Assembly: GCF_003336805.1 (NCBI RefSeq)
Contig: NZ_QFWJ01000001.1
Span: 124,001-188,000, forward strand
Direction of reading: 5' to 3'
Source: Marinospirillum perlucidum
GTDB taxonomy: Bacteria; Pseudomonadota; Gammaproteobacteria; Pseudomonadales; Halomonadaceae
DNA: 64,000 nt
The notes beneath the pieces are model-generated. The model saw only the letters and a list, made by a program, of their open reading frames with translations. It was not told where the DNA came from and did no database searches. Of the stretch, positions 19,126 to 30,337 are shown piece after piece. The translations under genes and the position numbers were made by a program. How positions within the stretch are numbered: the stretch's first letter is position 1; each line of letters begins with the position of its first letter.

Positions 19126-19875
19126 ATGAAAGTGTCTGTACGTTTTCTGACAGGACTTCTGCTGGTCCTGGGTTCTTTTGGCCTCCAGGCTGATACGCTG
19201 CGTATTGCAACCGAGGGTGCCTACGCGCCTTTCAACTTTATTGATAGCAGTGGTGAGCTTCAGGGTTTTGATGTGGATATCGCCCGTGCCCTCTGTGAAG
19301 AGATGCAGACCGAGTGTGAAATCGTCGGTCAGGATTGGGATGGGATTATCCCCGGTCTGAGAGCGGGTCGTTACGATGCGATCATTGCTTCCATGTCAAT
19401 CACGCCCGAGCGTTCACGCGTGGTGTCCTTTACTGATCCCTACTATTCTAACGTTCTGGCTTTTGTCGGTCCTAAAGATGAAGAGCTGGGCACTGATGCA
19501 GCCAGCCTGGAAGGCAAGACTCTGGGTGCCCAGCGTGCCACCATTGCCGGTCAGTACCTGCAGGACGAACTGGGCCGTCACGTAGAGGTGCGCCTCTATG
19601 ATACCCAGGACAATGCCTACCTGGATCTGGCTGCCGGTCGCCTGGACGGCCTGGTTTCCGACAAGTTCCCGGCTTACGACTGGCTGCGCACTGAAGCCGG
19701 CTCCGACTTTGAGTTCAAGGGTGAAGACATTGATATCGACGACAAGATCGCCATTGCGGTACGTCGCAGTGATCAGGAGCTGAGAGAGCGTTTCAATGAA
19801 GCCCTGGAAGCTATCGTTGAATCCGGCCGCTATGCCGAAATCAATGCCAAGTACTTCCCTTTCTCCATCTACTAA
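19126..19875 (+). CDS. Amino acid ABC transporter, periplasmic binding protein
   Basis: About 249 residues with a Sec signal peptide (VRFLTGLLLVLGSFGLQA) and the SBP_bac_3 fold. Lysine/arginine/ornithine-histidine type features include LRIATEGAYAPFNF, GFDVDIARALCEEM, DWDGIIPGLRAGRYDAI and the SMSITPERSRVVSFTDPYY signature. It captures cationic or related polar amino acids in the periplasm. ATG 19126 is chosen because GAAGGA lies 9 bases upstream and the signal peptide begins there; a GTG at 19123 is directly in front. Confidence 0.93.
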   Translation: MKVSVRFLTGLLLVLGSFGLQADTLRIATEGAYAPFNFIDSSGELQGFDVDIARALCEEMQTECEIVGQDWDGIIPGLRAGRYDAIIASMSITPERSRVVSFTDPYYSNVLAFVGPKDEELGTDAASLEGKTLGAQRATIAGQYLQDELGRHVEVRLYDTQDNAYLDLAAGRLDGLVSDKFPAYDWLRTEAGSDFEFKGEDIDIDDKIAIAVRRSDQELRERFNEALEAIVESGRYAEINAKYFPFSIY

Positions 19876-19893
19876 AATGGCCTGAAGCGGTTT

Positions 19894-20571
19894 ATGGATT
19901 TACACGGTTTTGGGCATCTGCTCCTGGCAGGCACCTGGGTGACCCTGAAGCTGGCTTTTGTCAGCTTGGTGTTCGGCTTGTTGCTCGGGCTTCTTGGGGC
20001 ACTGGCCAAGCGCTCCTCTTTCTTTCCCTTGCGTTGGGTGGGTAACCTCTATACCACCCTGATGCGTGGACTGCCCGAGTTGTTGCTGGTGCTACTGATT
20101 TATTTCGGAACCAGCCAGTTGCTGGAACTGACTTTTGGTGTTTACGTCGAAATCAGTGCTTTTGCTGCCGGGGTCGCTGCTCTTTCCATTGCCTTTGGTG
20201 CTTATGCCACCGAGGTTTTCCGTGCCGCTTTACAGGAACTACCCAAGGGGCAGGTCGAAGCTGCTCAGGCACTCGGCCTGTCTCCCTGGCAGACCTTCTG
20301 GCATGTCATGCTGCCGCAGCTCTGGCGGCTGGCGTTGCCGGGTCTGGGGAATCTCTTCCTGGTACTCTTGAAGGATACTGCGCTGGTGTCCGTGATTGGC
20401 CTGGAAGATATCATGCGTCAGGCCTATGTGGCTTCAGGTTACACCAAGCTGCCCTTTACCTTTTATCTGGCCGCTGCCGGTATCTATCTGACTTTGACCA
20501 TCGTCTTTATGCAGTTACTGGGCTGGCTGGAAAAAAGAGCCGGTCGGGGTCACCTGGAGGCTAGTCGCTGA
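19894..20571 (+). CDS. Amino acid ABC transporter permease (HisQ/ArtQ type)
   Basis: A 225-residue inner-membrane protein with about five TM helices and the permease EAA loop (ELPKGQVEAAQALGLSPWQTFWHVMLPQ) that contacts the ATPase. It has the GTWVTLKLAFVSLVFG N-terminus typical of polar amino acid permeases. It starts 18 bases after the binding protein gene, and its TGA overlaps the ATG of the next permease. Confidence 0.93.
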   Translation: MDLHGFGHLLLAGTWVTLKLAFVSLVFGLLLGLLGALAKRSSFFPLRWVGNLYTTLMRGLPELLLVLLIYFGTSQLLELTFGVYVEISAFAAGVAALSIAFGAYATEVFRAALQELPKGQVEAAQALGLSPWQTFWHVMLPQLWRLALPGLGNLFLVLLKDTALVSVIGLEDIMRQAYVASGYTKLPFTFYLAAAGIYLTLTIVFMQLLGWLEKRAGRGHLEASR

Positions 20572-21380
20572 TGGACTGGATTTACGCTTTATCCGACTGG
20601 TTGCAGGCGCTGGCCGCCGGGAATGAACCCTGGAACAGCTACGCCCGCTATCTCCCCCAGTTATTGGAAGGGGCCTGGCTGACTCTCAAGCTGGTGGTTT
20701 TGTCCGGTATTGTGGGTATTCTACTGGCCTTGCCTTTGGCTTTGATGCGTACCTCAAAGAATCCCTGGCTGTGGAGTTTTCCCTATGCCTATATTTTCTT
20801 TTTCAGGGGAACGCCGCTGCTGGTACAGATCTATCTGGTTTATTACGGGCTCTCCCAGTTTGAATCCCTGCGCTCTCTGGGATGGCTATGGGATGAAGTT
20901 CTCTCGCAGCCCTACTGGTGTGCCATTATTACCTTCAGCCTGCATACCGCTGCTTATATTGCCGAACTCTTTCGCGGAGCCATTCAGTCGGTGCCGCGCG
21001 GCGAAATAGAAGCGGCCATGGCCGTGGGGCTTTCCAGGCGTCAGCAGTATCAAAAGATTATCCTGCCGCGTGCCTTTGGCATGATCCTGCCTGCCTATGG
21101 CAATGAAGTTATTCTGATGCTCAAGGGCAGTGCTCTGGCATCCACCATCACTCTGCTGGATTTAATGGGGGCGACGCGTAATGTGATCTCACGTACCTAT
21201 ATGAATCTGGAGTTTTTCCTGATGGCCGGGGTGATCTACCTATTGATTGCTGCCCTCTTTATCGGTTGTTTCCGGCTGTTGGAAAACTACTTTAATGCCC
21301 ATCAAAAAGCGACGCATCTGCCGACCGGAAAACTGGATGTGCAGGTGCAGGATGAGCATCTCAAGGATACGGCCCGCTAA
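20571..21380 (+). CDS. Amino acid ABC transporter permease (HisM/ArtM type)
   Basis: A 269-residue inner-membrane protein, the second permease of the importer. It shows EGAWLTLKLVVLSGIVG, FFFRGTPLLVQIYLVYYG and the EAA loop SVPRGEIEAAMAVGLSRRQQYQKIILPR. Translation is coupled to the first permease by a one-base overlap. No clear terminator follows; the 21381-21464 gap leads into an acetyltransferase gene. Confidence 0.94.
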   Translation: MDWIYALSDWLQALAAGNEPWNSYARYLPQLLEGAWLTLKLVVLSGIVGILLALPLALMRTSKNPWLWSFPYAYIFFFRGTPLLVQIYLVYYGLSQFESLRSLGWLWDEVLSQPYWCAIITFSLHTAAYIAELFRGAIQSVPRGEIEAAMAVGLSRRQQYQKIILPRAFGMILPAYGNEVILMLKGSALASTITLLDLMGATRNVISRTYMNLEFFLMAGVIYLLIAALFIGCFRLLENYFNAHQKATHLPTGKLDVQVQDEHLKDTAR

Positions 21381-21464
21381 CCTGTTTTTTCTCAAGAGGT
21401 CACCGGTTTCCCGATCTGTTGCTGAATCGGGTCTGGCCGGAATTGTTATCAAGGAACGTCTTTT

Positions 21465-21941
21465 ATGCAATTAATCGAAGCTGATTTAAATCTGTCTCAC
21501 CATGTCAGAGCTCTGGTGGCACTTATGGATGAATATGCCTGCCATCCCATGGGCCAGGGCAAGCCCTTGTCTGATGAGGTTAAAGCCTGCCTGCCAGAAG
21601 CCCTAAAAGCGCGTAGCGATAATTTTCATGTGTTGGCTTTTGATGGCGAGCGCCCCGTGGGCCTGGTGAATTGCTTTGAAGGCTTTTCCACCTTTGCTTG
21701 CAAGCCTCTGGTCAATATTCACGATGTCATCATTACTGCTGATTACCGAGGGCAGGGGCTGACCCGCTTGCTGTTCGATAAAGTGGAAGAAATAGCCCGG
21801 CAAAGAGGCTGCTGCAAGATCACCCTGGAGGTGCTGGAAGGCAATCAAGTGGCTCAACAGGCTTATCGGGCCCAGGGTTTTAGCGGTTATGAACTGGACC
21901 CGCAAATGGGGCAGGCGCTTTTCTGGGAGAAAAAGCTGTAA
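21465..21941 (+). CDS. GNAT-family N-acetyltransferase
   Basis: A 158-residue protein with the GNAT acetyl-CoA loop DYRGQGLTRLLFDKVEEIARQRG and the following KITLEVLEGNQVAQQAYRAQGF. Acceptor substrate unknown. AAGGA precedes the ATG. It follows the amino-acid importer by 84 bases, so a role in amino-acid metabolism is possible but not shown. It converges on tlyA. Confidence 0.85.
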   Translation: MQLIEADLNLSHHVRALVALMDEYACHPMGQGKPLSDEVKACLPEALKARSDNFHVLAFDGERPVGLVNCFEGFSTFACKPLVNIHDVIITADYRGQGLTRLLFDKVEEIARQRGCCKITLEVLEGNQVAQQAYRAQGFSGYELDPQMGQALFWEKKL

Positions 21942-21985
21942 GCAGGCATTAGGTGTTTTTTATAGCCCGGGCAGAGACCTGAGTT

Positions 21986-22753
21986 TTATTGGCCTGGCCG
22001 CTTTTGGGCGGCCAGCAGGAATTCCTGATTGCCATCGCCCCCCTTAATCGGGCTAGCCAGCCAGTGTTTTATGTCTAATCCCAGCTTGTCCAAAAGCTGA
22101 CTGATTTTCTCTTTGACCTCGGCAAAAAGCAGGGGATTTCTGACCAGGCCGCCTTTGCCAATATTTTCTCTTCCTACTTCGAACTGGGGTTTAACCAGTG
22201 TCATGATCCAGCCTTGTTCATTTAAGAGTGCGGGTAGCCGCGGCAGGATCAGGGTTTGCGAGATAAAGGAAACATCCATCACGATCAGATCATAGGTCGC
22301 TGGGAGGTCTGCTTCCTGCAGCAGGCAGGCTTCCAGATAACGGGCATTGACCTTCTCCAGACTGGTGACACGAGGATCACCGGCCAGACGGGCATCCAGT
22401 TGGGCCTGGCCGACATCCAAACCCACGACCTGACGCACTCCGGCCTTGAGTAGATAATCGGTAAAACCACCGGTTGATTGTCCAATATCCAAAGCCAGCC
22501 AGCCCTCCAGTTCCAGTCCGCTGGCTTCGACCACCGCCTTGAGTTTCAGAGCACCACGGGATACGTAGTCATCTTCTTCCCGGGTTTCCACCTGCAGTTG
22601 GCTATCATCAGGCAGTTTGAGACCTGGCTTGCTGACCCCTTGCCAGCGCCCCTGTTTGAAAAGCTCTACGCGGCCCTCGCTTAAAAATTGTTGGGCCTGG
22701 GTACGGCTGGTAGCCAGTTGCTGTTTTACCAGTAGGAGATCAAGGCGCTGCAT
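21986..22753 (-). CDS. tlyA: TlyA-family rRNA 2'-O-methyltransferase
   Basis: A 255-residue protein with an N-terminal S4 RNA-binding domain (RLDLLLVKQQLATSRTQAQ ... SEGRV) and a FtsJ/RrmJ-like methyltransferase domain: LDIGQSTGGFTDYLL (SAM motif), VVGLDVG, DLIVMDVSFIS and LVKPQFEVG. In mycobacteria TlyA methylates 16S and 23S rRNA and sensitises to capreomycin. The rRNA target here is inferred. Divergent from the SRP RNA gene. Confidence 0.9.
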   Translation of the reverse strand: MQRLDLLLVKQQLATSRTQAQQFLSEGRVELFKQGRWQGVSKPGLKLPDDSQLQVETREEDDYVSRGALKLKAVVEASGLELEGWLALDIGQSTGGFTDYLLKAGVRQVVGLDVGQAQLDARLAGDPRVTSLEKVNARYLEACLLQEADLPATYDLIVMDVSFISQTLILPRLPALLNEQGWIMTLVKPQFEVGRENIGKGGLVRNPLLFAEVKEKISQLLDKLGLDIKHWLASPIKGGDGNQEFLLAAQKRPGQ

Positions 22754-22837
22754 GCAAGGCTCGTAGGTTGAAATCGGTTAATCTCATCAGTATAACCCAG
22801 CAAGCCCTTGTATTGGCTTTGATTTTTACATTTTTGC

Positions 22838-22866
22838 TTGCCTGCTTCGGTAGAGGCTGCTAGTAT
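22838..22866 (+). promoter_or_regulatory. sigma70-type promoter for the SRP RNA
   Basis: TTGCCT (-35, 22838-22843), a 17-base spacer, and TAGTAT (-10, 22861-22866). Transcription would begin around 22873, about 30 bases ahead of the mature RNA, consistent with a 5' leader that is trimmed. Confidence 0.65.
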
Positions 22867-22902
22867 GCACGCCTCAGTTGGGGCAAGCCCAACGAGTTCT
22901 GT

Positions 22903-23013
<111 letters not shown>

Positions 23014-23084
23014 CTCCATTTCAGCTCCTGTAAAACCTTTGCAGCGAGCGGCCTGGCCTTGTGGATACCCCGTCGAATTAAGCT

Positions 23085-23372
23085 TTAGTCATCCCTTGTT
23101 TTGATGGCTGTAAAGCTGCTTCCCTGTTCGATCGCCACCTCTTTTTGTCGCATGGCTTTACCTAAAGCCAAGGCCAGTGCTTCGACGTCTTTACTTTCTG
23201 CGGTCGCCACCTTGACCAGGAGGGTTGTTACGGGTCGACCCTGATAGTAACCCTCGGCATCAAGCAGGGTAAAACCATCGAAATAGCGGCTCGTGATTGT
23301 AATGATGCTTTGGCGTTCATCCTGAGTAAAAGCCTTGCCCTGGGGCGAGCCTAGATAGAGGGTGTGCATCAT
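23085..23372 (-). CDS. Hypothetical 95-residue protein
   Basis: A small soluble protein with no recognised catalytic motif. The central ITSRYFDGFTLLDAEGYYQGRP followed by TTLLVKVATAESKDVEALALALGKAM suggests a compact alpha/beta fold of the ferredoxin-like kind. There is a weak resemblance to DUF3574-type proteins, which I would not press. It converges on the SRP RNA and has a 206-base gap to the divergent methyltransferase gene. Confidence 0.55.
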   Translation of the reverse strand: MMHTLYLGSPQGKAFTQDERQSIITITSRYFDGFTLLDAEGYYQGRPVTTLLVKVATAESKDVEALALALGKAMRQKEVAIEQGSSFTAIKTRDD

Positions 23373-23578
23373 GCGAAATTATTTTCCTGAATAGTGCTTG
23401 TGGGAACTCAGGCAGTCTAGATGTATTTTAGAGGCCTGTCATTGACCGGTTGTCCACTTAGCTTCTGTGCTTGCTGGGGTTTAGCGGCCTTTTGCCGCTG
23501 GAAACTCCCCGCCTTTACCTCTAGTCTGTGCCTACTAGGATGAATAACTGGACTTGCTCATGACAGGGGTATTGATGA

Positions 23579-24220
23579 ATGTGGGATGAACGCTACGCCG
23601 GTGAAGACTATGCTTATGGTCGTGAACCCAATGAATTTCTGGTTGAACAGCTGGATGAGTTGTATTCCCTGAATGCGCCTGCCCGGATTCTCTGTGTGGC
23701 AGAAGGGGAAGGCCGCAATGCCGTGTATCTGGCCAGATTGGGTCATGAGGTGACCGCTGTGGATTTGTCCCGGGTCGGTCTGGATAAAGCCTTGTCTCTA
23801 GCTGAAGAGTTTGGGGTAAGTATTCGTGATCACCAGGCCGATTTGGCCAGCTATGAACCGGAAGAAGACTATTACGATGCCATCGTCATGATCTTCGCCC
23901 ATACCCCTTCAGCTGTTCGTAAACCCCTCTATGCCCGCCTGATGGCTGCCTTGAAAAATGACGGTCTCTTGCTGCTGGAAGGCTATACACCGGATCAGTT
24001 GGGTCGGGGTACTGGTGGTCCTCCCTCTGAGGATATGATGTTTACCCTGGCCGAATTGCGGGACTACCTGCAGGATATGAGTTTTCTGCATGCAGTTGAA
24101 AAAATCCGGCCTCTGCATGAAGGCCATTTGCATACGGGCGAGGGTGCCGTGGTTCAACTGGTCGCCCAAAAACAGCCACCAGGCAGCCGCTATCTACCAC
24201 AACTGGATTCCAACCCTTGA
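23579..24220 (+). CDS. SAM-dependent methyltransferase, TehB-like
   Basis: A 213-residue class I methyltransferase. It begins MWDERYAGEDYAYGREPNEFL, a start typical of the TehB/thiopurine-like group. Motif I is ILCVAEGEGRNAVYLARLGHEVTAVDLS, and DYYDAIVMIFAH is motif II. The substrate is unknown; related proteins methylate tellurite or small nucleophiles. The start is placed at 23579. An ATG at 23575 is out of frame and stops after four codons. Confidence 0.85.
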   Translation: MWDERYAGEDYAYGREPNEFLVEQLDELYSLNAPARILCVAEGEGRNAVYLARLGHEVTAVDLSRVGLDKALSLAEEFGVSIRDHQADLASYEPEEDYYDAIVMIFAHTPSAVRKPLYARLMAALKNDGLLLLEGYTPDQLGRGTGGPPSEDMMFTLAELRDYLQDMSFLHAVEKIRPLHEGHLHTGEGAVVQLVAQKQPPGSRYLPQLDSNP

Positions 24221-24322
24221 AGTAAAGCCGTATCACCTTCAGGTCTTAAGTAGTGATCGCAAGAAAAATATTGAGCAATTGTTAGTTGTTATCAATCTCA
24301 TTAAAAAGGTTGATTTTCTTAA

Positions 24323-26640
<2,318 letters not shown>

Positions 26641-26656
26641 AGACTGAAGAGGGAAC

Positions 26657-26690
26657 AAAAAAACGGTGCTCCAAGGAGCACCGTTTTTTT
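26657..26690. terminator. Bidirectional terminator after katG
   Basis: AAAAACGGTGCTCC / GGAGCACCGTTTTT stem with a 2-base centre, A tract on one side and T tract on the other. It serves katG and probably the convergent small secreted-protein gene. Confidence 0.92.
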
Positions 26691-26719
26691 ATATACGGCC
26701 TGGCGCTAAAGTCGGGAGA

Positions 26720-27049
26720 TTAGTCCAGATCACTCAGCGTGGCATTAATGTCGCGGCGGGAGACATCGACATTCCAATAGGTGTAGCTATCGCCGTCTTC
26801 ATCCACCAGCTTGATGTCGAATAGAGGGCTCTTGTAGCCACGCAGATTAACCCGTTGGGTGTTACCGTTGGGGAGGATATCGTTGCCCAGTACATCTTCT
26901 TCCCAAGTCTCTGCATCAGATGGGCTGACGTAGACGTACATGATGGTATAACCGGTGTTGTTGGTTATATCGACATAGTAATCCCTGGCCTGAACAGCGA
27001 CTGCAAAGAGCAGGGTAAACAGGAAAACCGCAAGATGCTTGGCGCGCAT
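26720..27049 (-). CDS. Small secreted protein of unknown function
   Basis: A 109-residue protein with a signal peptide (KHLAVFLFTLLFAVAVQA). The ~90-residue mature domain has ITNNTGYTIMYVYVSPSDAETWEEDVLG, LPNGNTQRVNL and FDIKLVDEDGDSYTYWNVDVS. The pattern recalls a family of small secreted domains that look like immunoglobulin or lipocalin-sized beta sandwiches. DEDGDSY could be a metal-binding acidic loop. Function unknown. Confidence 0.7.
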   Translation of the reverse strand: MRAKHLAVFLFTLLFAVAVQARDYYVDITNNTGYTIMYVYVSPSDAETWEEDVLGNDILPNGNTQRVNLRGYKSPLFDIKLVDEDGDSYTYWNVDVSRRDINATLSDLD

Positions 27050-27354
27050 GATCTTATCCTCATGATGTTAAGTTCTGTTTAGTTGAATTCTTATTATATG
27101 AAATTTTGATCATTTTTATAGGCTTAGGATCAATTTTTATTTGATAAAAAATCTTTTATTTAGATGGAAGTGAGTTGATTAGGCCCTGAAAGTAATTGAA
27201 GTGCGAGGAACGTGAAGATTGCTTGTCCAGTGCTATTGCTGGGGTGAGCTGACCTGGTCTTGGTGGAAATCAGCTTGCTTGGCTAGCCTTCACTAGATAG
27301 GCACAGGCCGATTATGAATGCTTTGTCATTGACTCAAATTGGGGAGAGTTACTG
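27050..27354. other. Intergenic region, no gene seen
   Basis: This 305-base AT-rich interval separates two divergent genes and should hold their promoters. I see no coding frame with a family resemblance, no RNA gene and no strong inverted repeat. GGGGAG before 27355 is the ribosome site of the permease gene. Confidence 0.6.
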
Positions 27355-28587
27355 ATGAATTATTTTTTGGATGCTTGGAGTGAAGCGGCACTGACCAGTC
27401 TGGGTTTTTTCTGGATGGCGCTCTGGGCTTTTGCCCTGGGCTACCTGATCTCCAGTTTGATACAGGTGCTGGTCACTCGCTCGCGCATGCAGAAAATGAT
27501 GGGGGACACCGGGTTTAAGAGTATATCTCTGGGAACCTTTTTTGGTTTTATTTCCAGTTCCTGCAGTTTTGCTGCGCTTTCCGGCACTCGTGCCCTCTTT
27601 CAGCGAGGTGCCGGTCTGGTGCCATCTCTGGCCTTTTTGTTGGCTTCGACCAATCTGGTGGTGGAGCTCGGCATTGTGATAGCCCTGTTTCTGAGCTGGC
27701 AATTTGTCGTGGGTGAATATATCGGTGGGCTGTTGTTGATTATTTTTGCCTGGCTGTTTGTAGCCTGGACCCGGCCGGATCAGTTGATTAAAGAAGCACG
27801 TCAGCGGCTGGCAAAAGAGCATCAGGAAGATGAAAAGGAAAGCCAGAACTGGAAGCAGAAACTCTTCTCCTCCACTGGCTGGCAGCAGATCGGTAAGAAG
27901 TACGTCATGGAATGGCAGATGGTGTGGAAGGATGTCTTGATCGGTTTTACCGTGGCTGGGGTTATTGCGGCTTTTGTTCCTGATGCCTTTTTTGAAACCC
28001 TGTTTATCGGTTCGGGCGGTGAGCAGGCACAAAATCCGGGCTTTGGTGCCGTTTTGGCACAAACACTGATCGGTCCAGTCGCTGCTTTTTTTACTTTTAT
28101 CGGCTCCATGGGCAATATCCCGCTGGCCGCGCTTCTGTTTGATCAGGGCGTCAGCTTTGCCGGGGTGATGGCTTTTATTTTTTCTGACCTGGTCGTTCTG
28201 CCCATCCTGAGAATCAATGCCCGCTATTATGGCTGGAAGCTGGCTTTGTATATTTTGGTGCTCTTGTTAACCTGCTTGGTGGCCGCTTCTCTCGTGCTTC
28301 ACTACAGCTTTGCCTTTCTGGATCTTTTGCCTTCAAGCGATCTTCAAGGGCAGCTCATGCAAAGGGATAAGTTTGCTATTAATACCGGTTTTTTCCTGAA
28401 CCTGATTTTTCTGGCCTTTAGTGGCCTTCTGGGCTGGCAGGCATGGAAAGCCAAAAAAGCAGCAGGTCATGAGCACCACCATCACCATCATGGCAGTGTT
28501 TCCTTGACCGATAGAATCCTGCAGCTGGTTGCGGGTGCCGCTGCCATCTGGTTGGCTGCAGGTCTGTTGATCGCTCTGGTGGGGTAA
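27355..28587 (+). CDS. PF03773-type permease with a His-rich loop
   Basis: A 410-residue membrane protein with about eight to ten TM helices. It has the family signature FFGFISSSCSFAALSGTRALF followed by LASTNLVVELG, and a second half-repeat with GPVAAFFTFIGSMGNIPLAALLF. This fits the ArsP_1/UPF0718 permease family, some members of which export trivalent organoarsenicals; most have no known substrate. A cytoplasmic loop near residue 375 carries GHEHHHHHHGS, a plausible metal-binding stretch. Monocistronic. Confidence 0.85.
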   Translation: MNYFLDAWSEAALTSLGFFWMALWAFALGYLISSLIQVLVTRSRMQKMMGDTGFKSISLGTFFGFISSSCSFAALSGTRALFQRGAGLVPSLAFLLASTNLVVELGIVIALFLSWQFVVGEYIGGLLLIIFAWLFVAWTRPDQLIKEARQRLAKEHQEDEKESQNWKQKLFSSTGWQQIGKKYVMEWQMVWKDVLIGFTVAGVIAAFVPDAFFETLFIGSGGEQAQNPGFGAVLAQTLIGPVAAFFTFIGSMGNIPLAALLFDQGVSFAGVMAFIFSDLVVLPILRINARYYGWKLALYILVLLLTCLVAASLVLHYSFAFLDLLPSSDLQGQLMQRDKFAINTGFFLNLIFLAFSGLLGWQAWKAKKAAGHEHHHHHHGSVSLTDRILQLVAGAAAIWLAAGLLIALVG

Positions 28588-28593
28588 CAGGAC

Positions 28594-28980
28594 TCAGGAG
28601 GATCTGCCGGGAGAGCAGGCATGCGCCTTGAGGTGTTTTAAAGACAGGATCTTTAAGGTGAGTTCATGGGTGCTTTCCAGGCAGACCGGAGGAGCCACAC
28701 CAGCCTGACGGGCTTCTTCCCAACGCAGGGCACACAAACACCAGCGATCACCGGGTGCCAGGCCCGGAAACCCCATTTCCAGGCGTGGCGTACTGAGATC
28801 ATTGCCTCTTTCCCGGCTGAAGTTGAGGAACTCCTCGGTAACCTGGGCACAAACCGTATGCATGCCAATGTCTTCGGTACAGGTGTGGCAGTAGCCATCG
28901 CGGAAAAAACCGGTTTGAGTATCAAAGCTGCAGGGTTGCAGCAGGCCACCCAGGACATTGCGGGTCTGTTCAGATTTCAT
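28594..28980 (-). CDS. DUF2237 family protein
   Basis: A 128-residue cytoplasmic protein matching DUF2237: NVLGGLLQPCSFDTQTGFFRDGYCHT, HTVCAQVTEEFLNFS, GNDLSTPRLEMGFPGLAPGDRWCLCALRW and a closing STHELTLKILSLKHLKAHA. Several cysteines and histidines are conserved across the family. Function unknown. Its end is 6 bases from the convergent permease gene. Confidence 0.9.
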   Translation of the reverse strand: MKSEQTRNVLGGLLQPCSFDTQTGFFRDGYCHTCTEDIGMHTVCAQVTEEFLNFSRERGNDLSTPRLEMGFPGLAPGDRWCLCALRWEEARQAGVAPPVCLESTHELTLKILSLKHLKAHACSPGRSS

Positions 28981-29038
28981 GAGAGCCTTGATTGTTGAGG
29001 AATTAGCCTTTCAGCTTAGGTCAAACTTAGCCTTTCGC

Positions 29039-29566
29039 CTAGTTTTCAGGGTGTTCGACAACAAGCAGTTCCTGCAAGTTGAAACCGGCTGCTTGCGCTT
29101 GCTGACGAAAGTCGTTCAGACGCTCCGGGGTGACCTGGGAGCTGCGGGCTAAAAGCCAGAGGTAATCCTTGTCCGGCCCGGAAACATAGGCGTAGTCATA
29201 GTTTTCACCCAGCTCAAAAATCACATAGCTGGCATAGAAGGGTCCAAAAAAGGAAACCTTCAGGTGGCCGCGAGTGGGGTCGTCAACCGGATAGGCCTTG
29301 CCGACGGCTTCTTCCCACTCCCCGGTTTGGTCATTGAAACCGCGATTGACCACCCGGATGCTGCCATCATCCTGTAGGGAGTAGTCAGCAGTCACCTGGC
29401 TCAAGCCTTCTTCAAAGGAATGATCCAGGCGGGCAATTTCATACCAGCGTCCCAGGTAGGCATCAATTCTGAAGGGCTCAACCGGCTGGACGCCTTCAGG
29501 TATGCCGGTACAGCCAGTTAACAGAGCGGCTAGTAGGCAGGAGGCGAGTAGTGCTCGAATGGGCAT
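29039..29566 (-). CDS. blc: Outer-membrane lipoprotein lipocalin Blc
   Basis: A 175-residue lipoprotein. The signal peptide ends in the lipobox LLTGC (Cys ~19). The lipocalin fold follows, with YLGRWYEIARLDHSFEEGL, SIRVVNRGFND, LKVSFFGPFYASYVIFEL and YAYVSGPDKDYLWLLARS. Blc binds fatty acids or lysophospholipids and is induced by envelope stress in enterobacteria. It starts 9 bases after the LysE-type gene and is probably co-transcribed with it. Confidence 0.95.
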   Translation of the reverse strand: MPIRALLASCLLAALLTGCTGIPEGVQPVEPFRIDAYLGRWYEIARLDHSFEEGLSQVTADYSLQDDGSIRVVNRGFNDQTGEWEEAVGKAYPVDDPTRGHLKVSFFGPFYASYVIFELGENYDYAYVSGPDKDYLWLLARSSQVTPERLNDFRQQAQAAGFNLQELLVVEHPEN

Positions 29567-29575
29567 TAGAATCTC

Positions 29576-30205
29576 CTAGTCACGTTGGACACGGCTCATT
29601 AACAGAGCTGCACCCATGAAGGTGCCACCAAAAGCCCGGTTCATCCAGATCTGGTGACTGGGCTGACGCAGTAGGCGCAGGACTTTGGCCGCCAGTCCGG
29701 TGTAGCCAGCCATTACCAGTAGATCCACTGCGGTCATGGTCGCCAGCATCAGGAGGTATTGTTCCAGCAGGGGACGAGCCGGATCAAGAAACTGGGGCAG
29801 GATGGCGAGAATAAAAATAATCGCCTTGGGGTTACTGGCATTGACCAGAAATCCACGCAGAATCAATCCAGAAATGGGAGGTTGCGAGGCGGTTTGCTTC
29901 TCTTCGGACAGGGCTGCGGGTGGGCTCGACCACTGTTTCCAGCCCAGGTAGGCCAGGTAGGCGACGCCGCACCATTTGATCAGGGTAAAGGCCATTTCCG
30001 ATGCGGCCAGCAGGGCACCCAGGCCAGCAGCGACCAGAGCCACCTGAACCACCAGGGCCAGTTGCAGGCCCAGAGCATTCCAGTAGCCGGTACGAAAACC
30101 ATAGTTCATCCCCGAAGTCATTGAGGCCAGGGCACCGGCTCCCGGTGTCAGGCTGATCAAAAGGCAGGCCAGAAAAAAGGCAATCCAGGTTTCCAGTGAC
30201 ATCAT
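29576..30205 (-). CDS. LysE/RhtB-family amino acid exporter
   Basis: About 209 residues and six hydrophobic segments. It begins SLETWIAFFLACLLISLTPGAGALA, the N-terminal LysE/RhtB signature, then MNYGFRTGYWNALGLQLAL and LKIxVNASNPKAIIFILAILPQF-type block (VNASNPKAIIFILAILPQF). It likely exports an amino acid or homoserine lactone. The frame stays open to 30292, but GGGAAG in front of ATG 30205 and the family N-terminus favour 30205. Divergent from dnaX. Confidence 0.9.
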   Translation of the reverse strand: MMSLETWIAFFLACLLISLTPGAGALASMTSGMNYGFRTGYWNALGLQLALVVQVALVAAGLGALLAASEMAFTLIKWCGVAYLAYLGWKQWSSPPAALSEEKQTASQPPISGLILRGFLVNASNPKAIIFILAILPQFLDPARPLLEQYLLMLATMTAVDLLVMAGYTGLAAKVLRLLRQPSHQIWMNRAFGGTFMGAALLMSRVQRD

Positions 30206-30337
30206 TGCTTCCCTTGAGTATCCAAAAAGCCAGTTTACAGGAAAAAGCCGCTCGTCAGGCCCTTGCTCTTTTCGGTTATTGTTCGGCTTCATGTTATCCT
30301 TGCGCCTTTAAGCTTCTTTAGCAGCCGCGGAATCTCC

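Noticed and set aside
21405-21431. CCCGAT / ATCGGG hairpin after the amino-acid importer
   Set aside because: A 6-bp stem with a 10-base loop and no T tract is too weak to call as a terminator.
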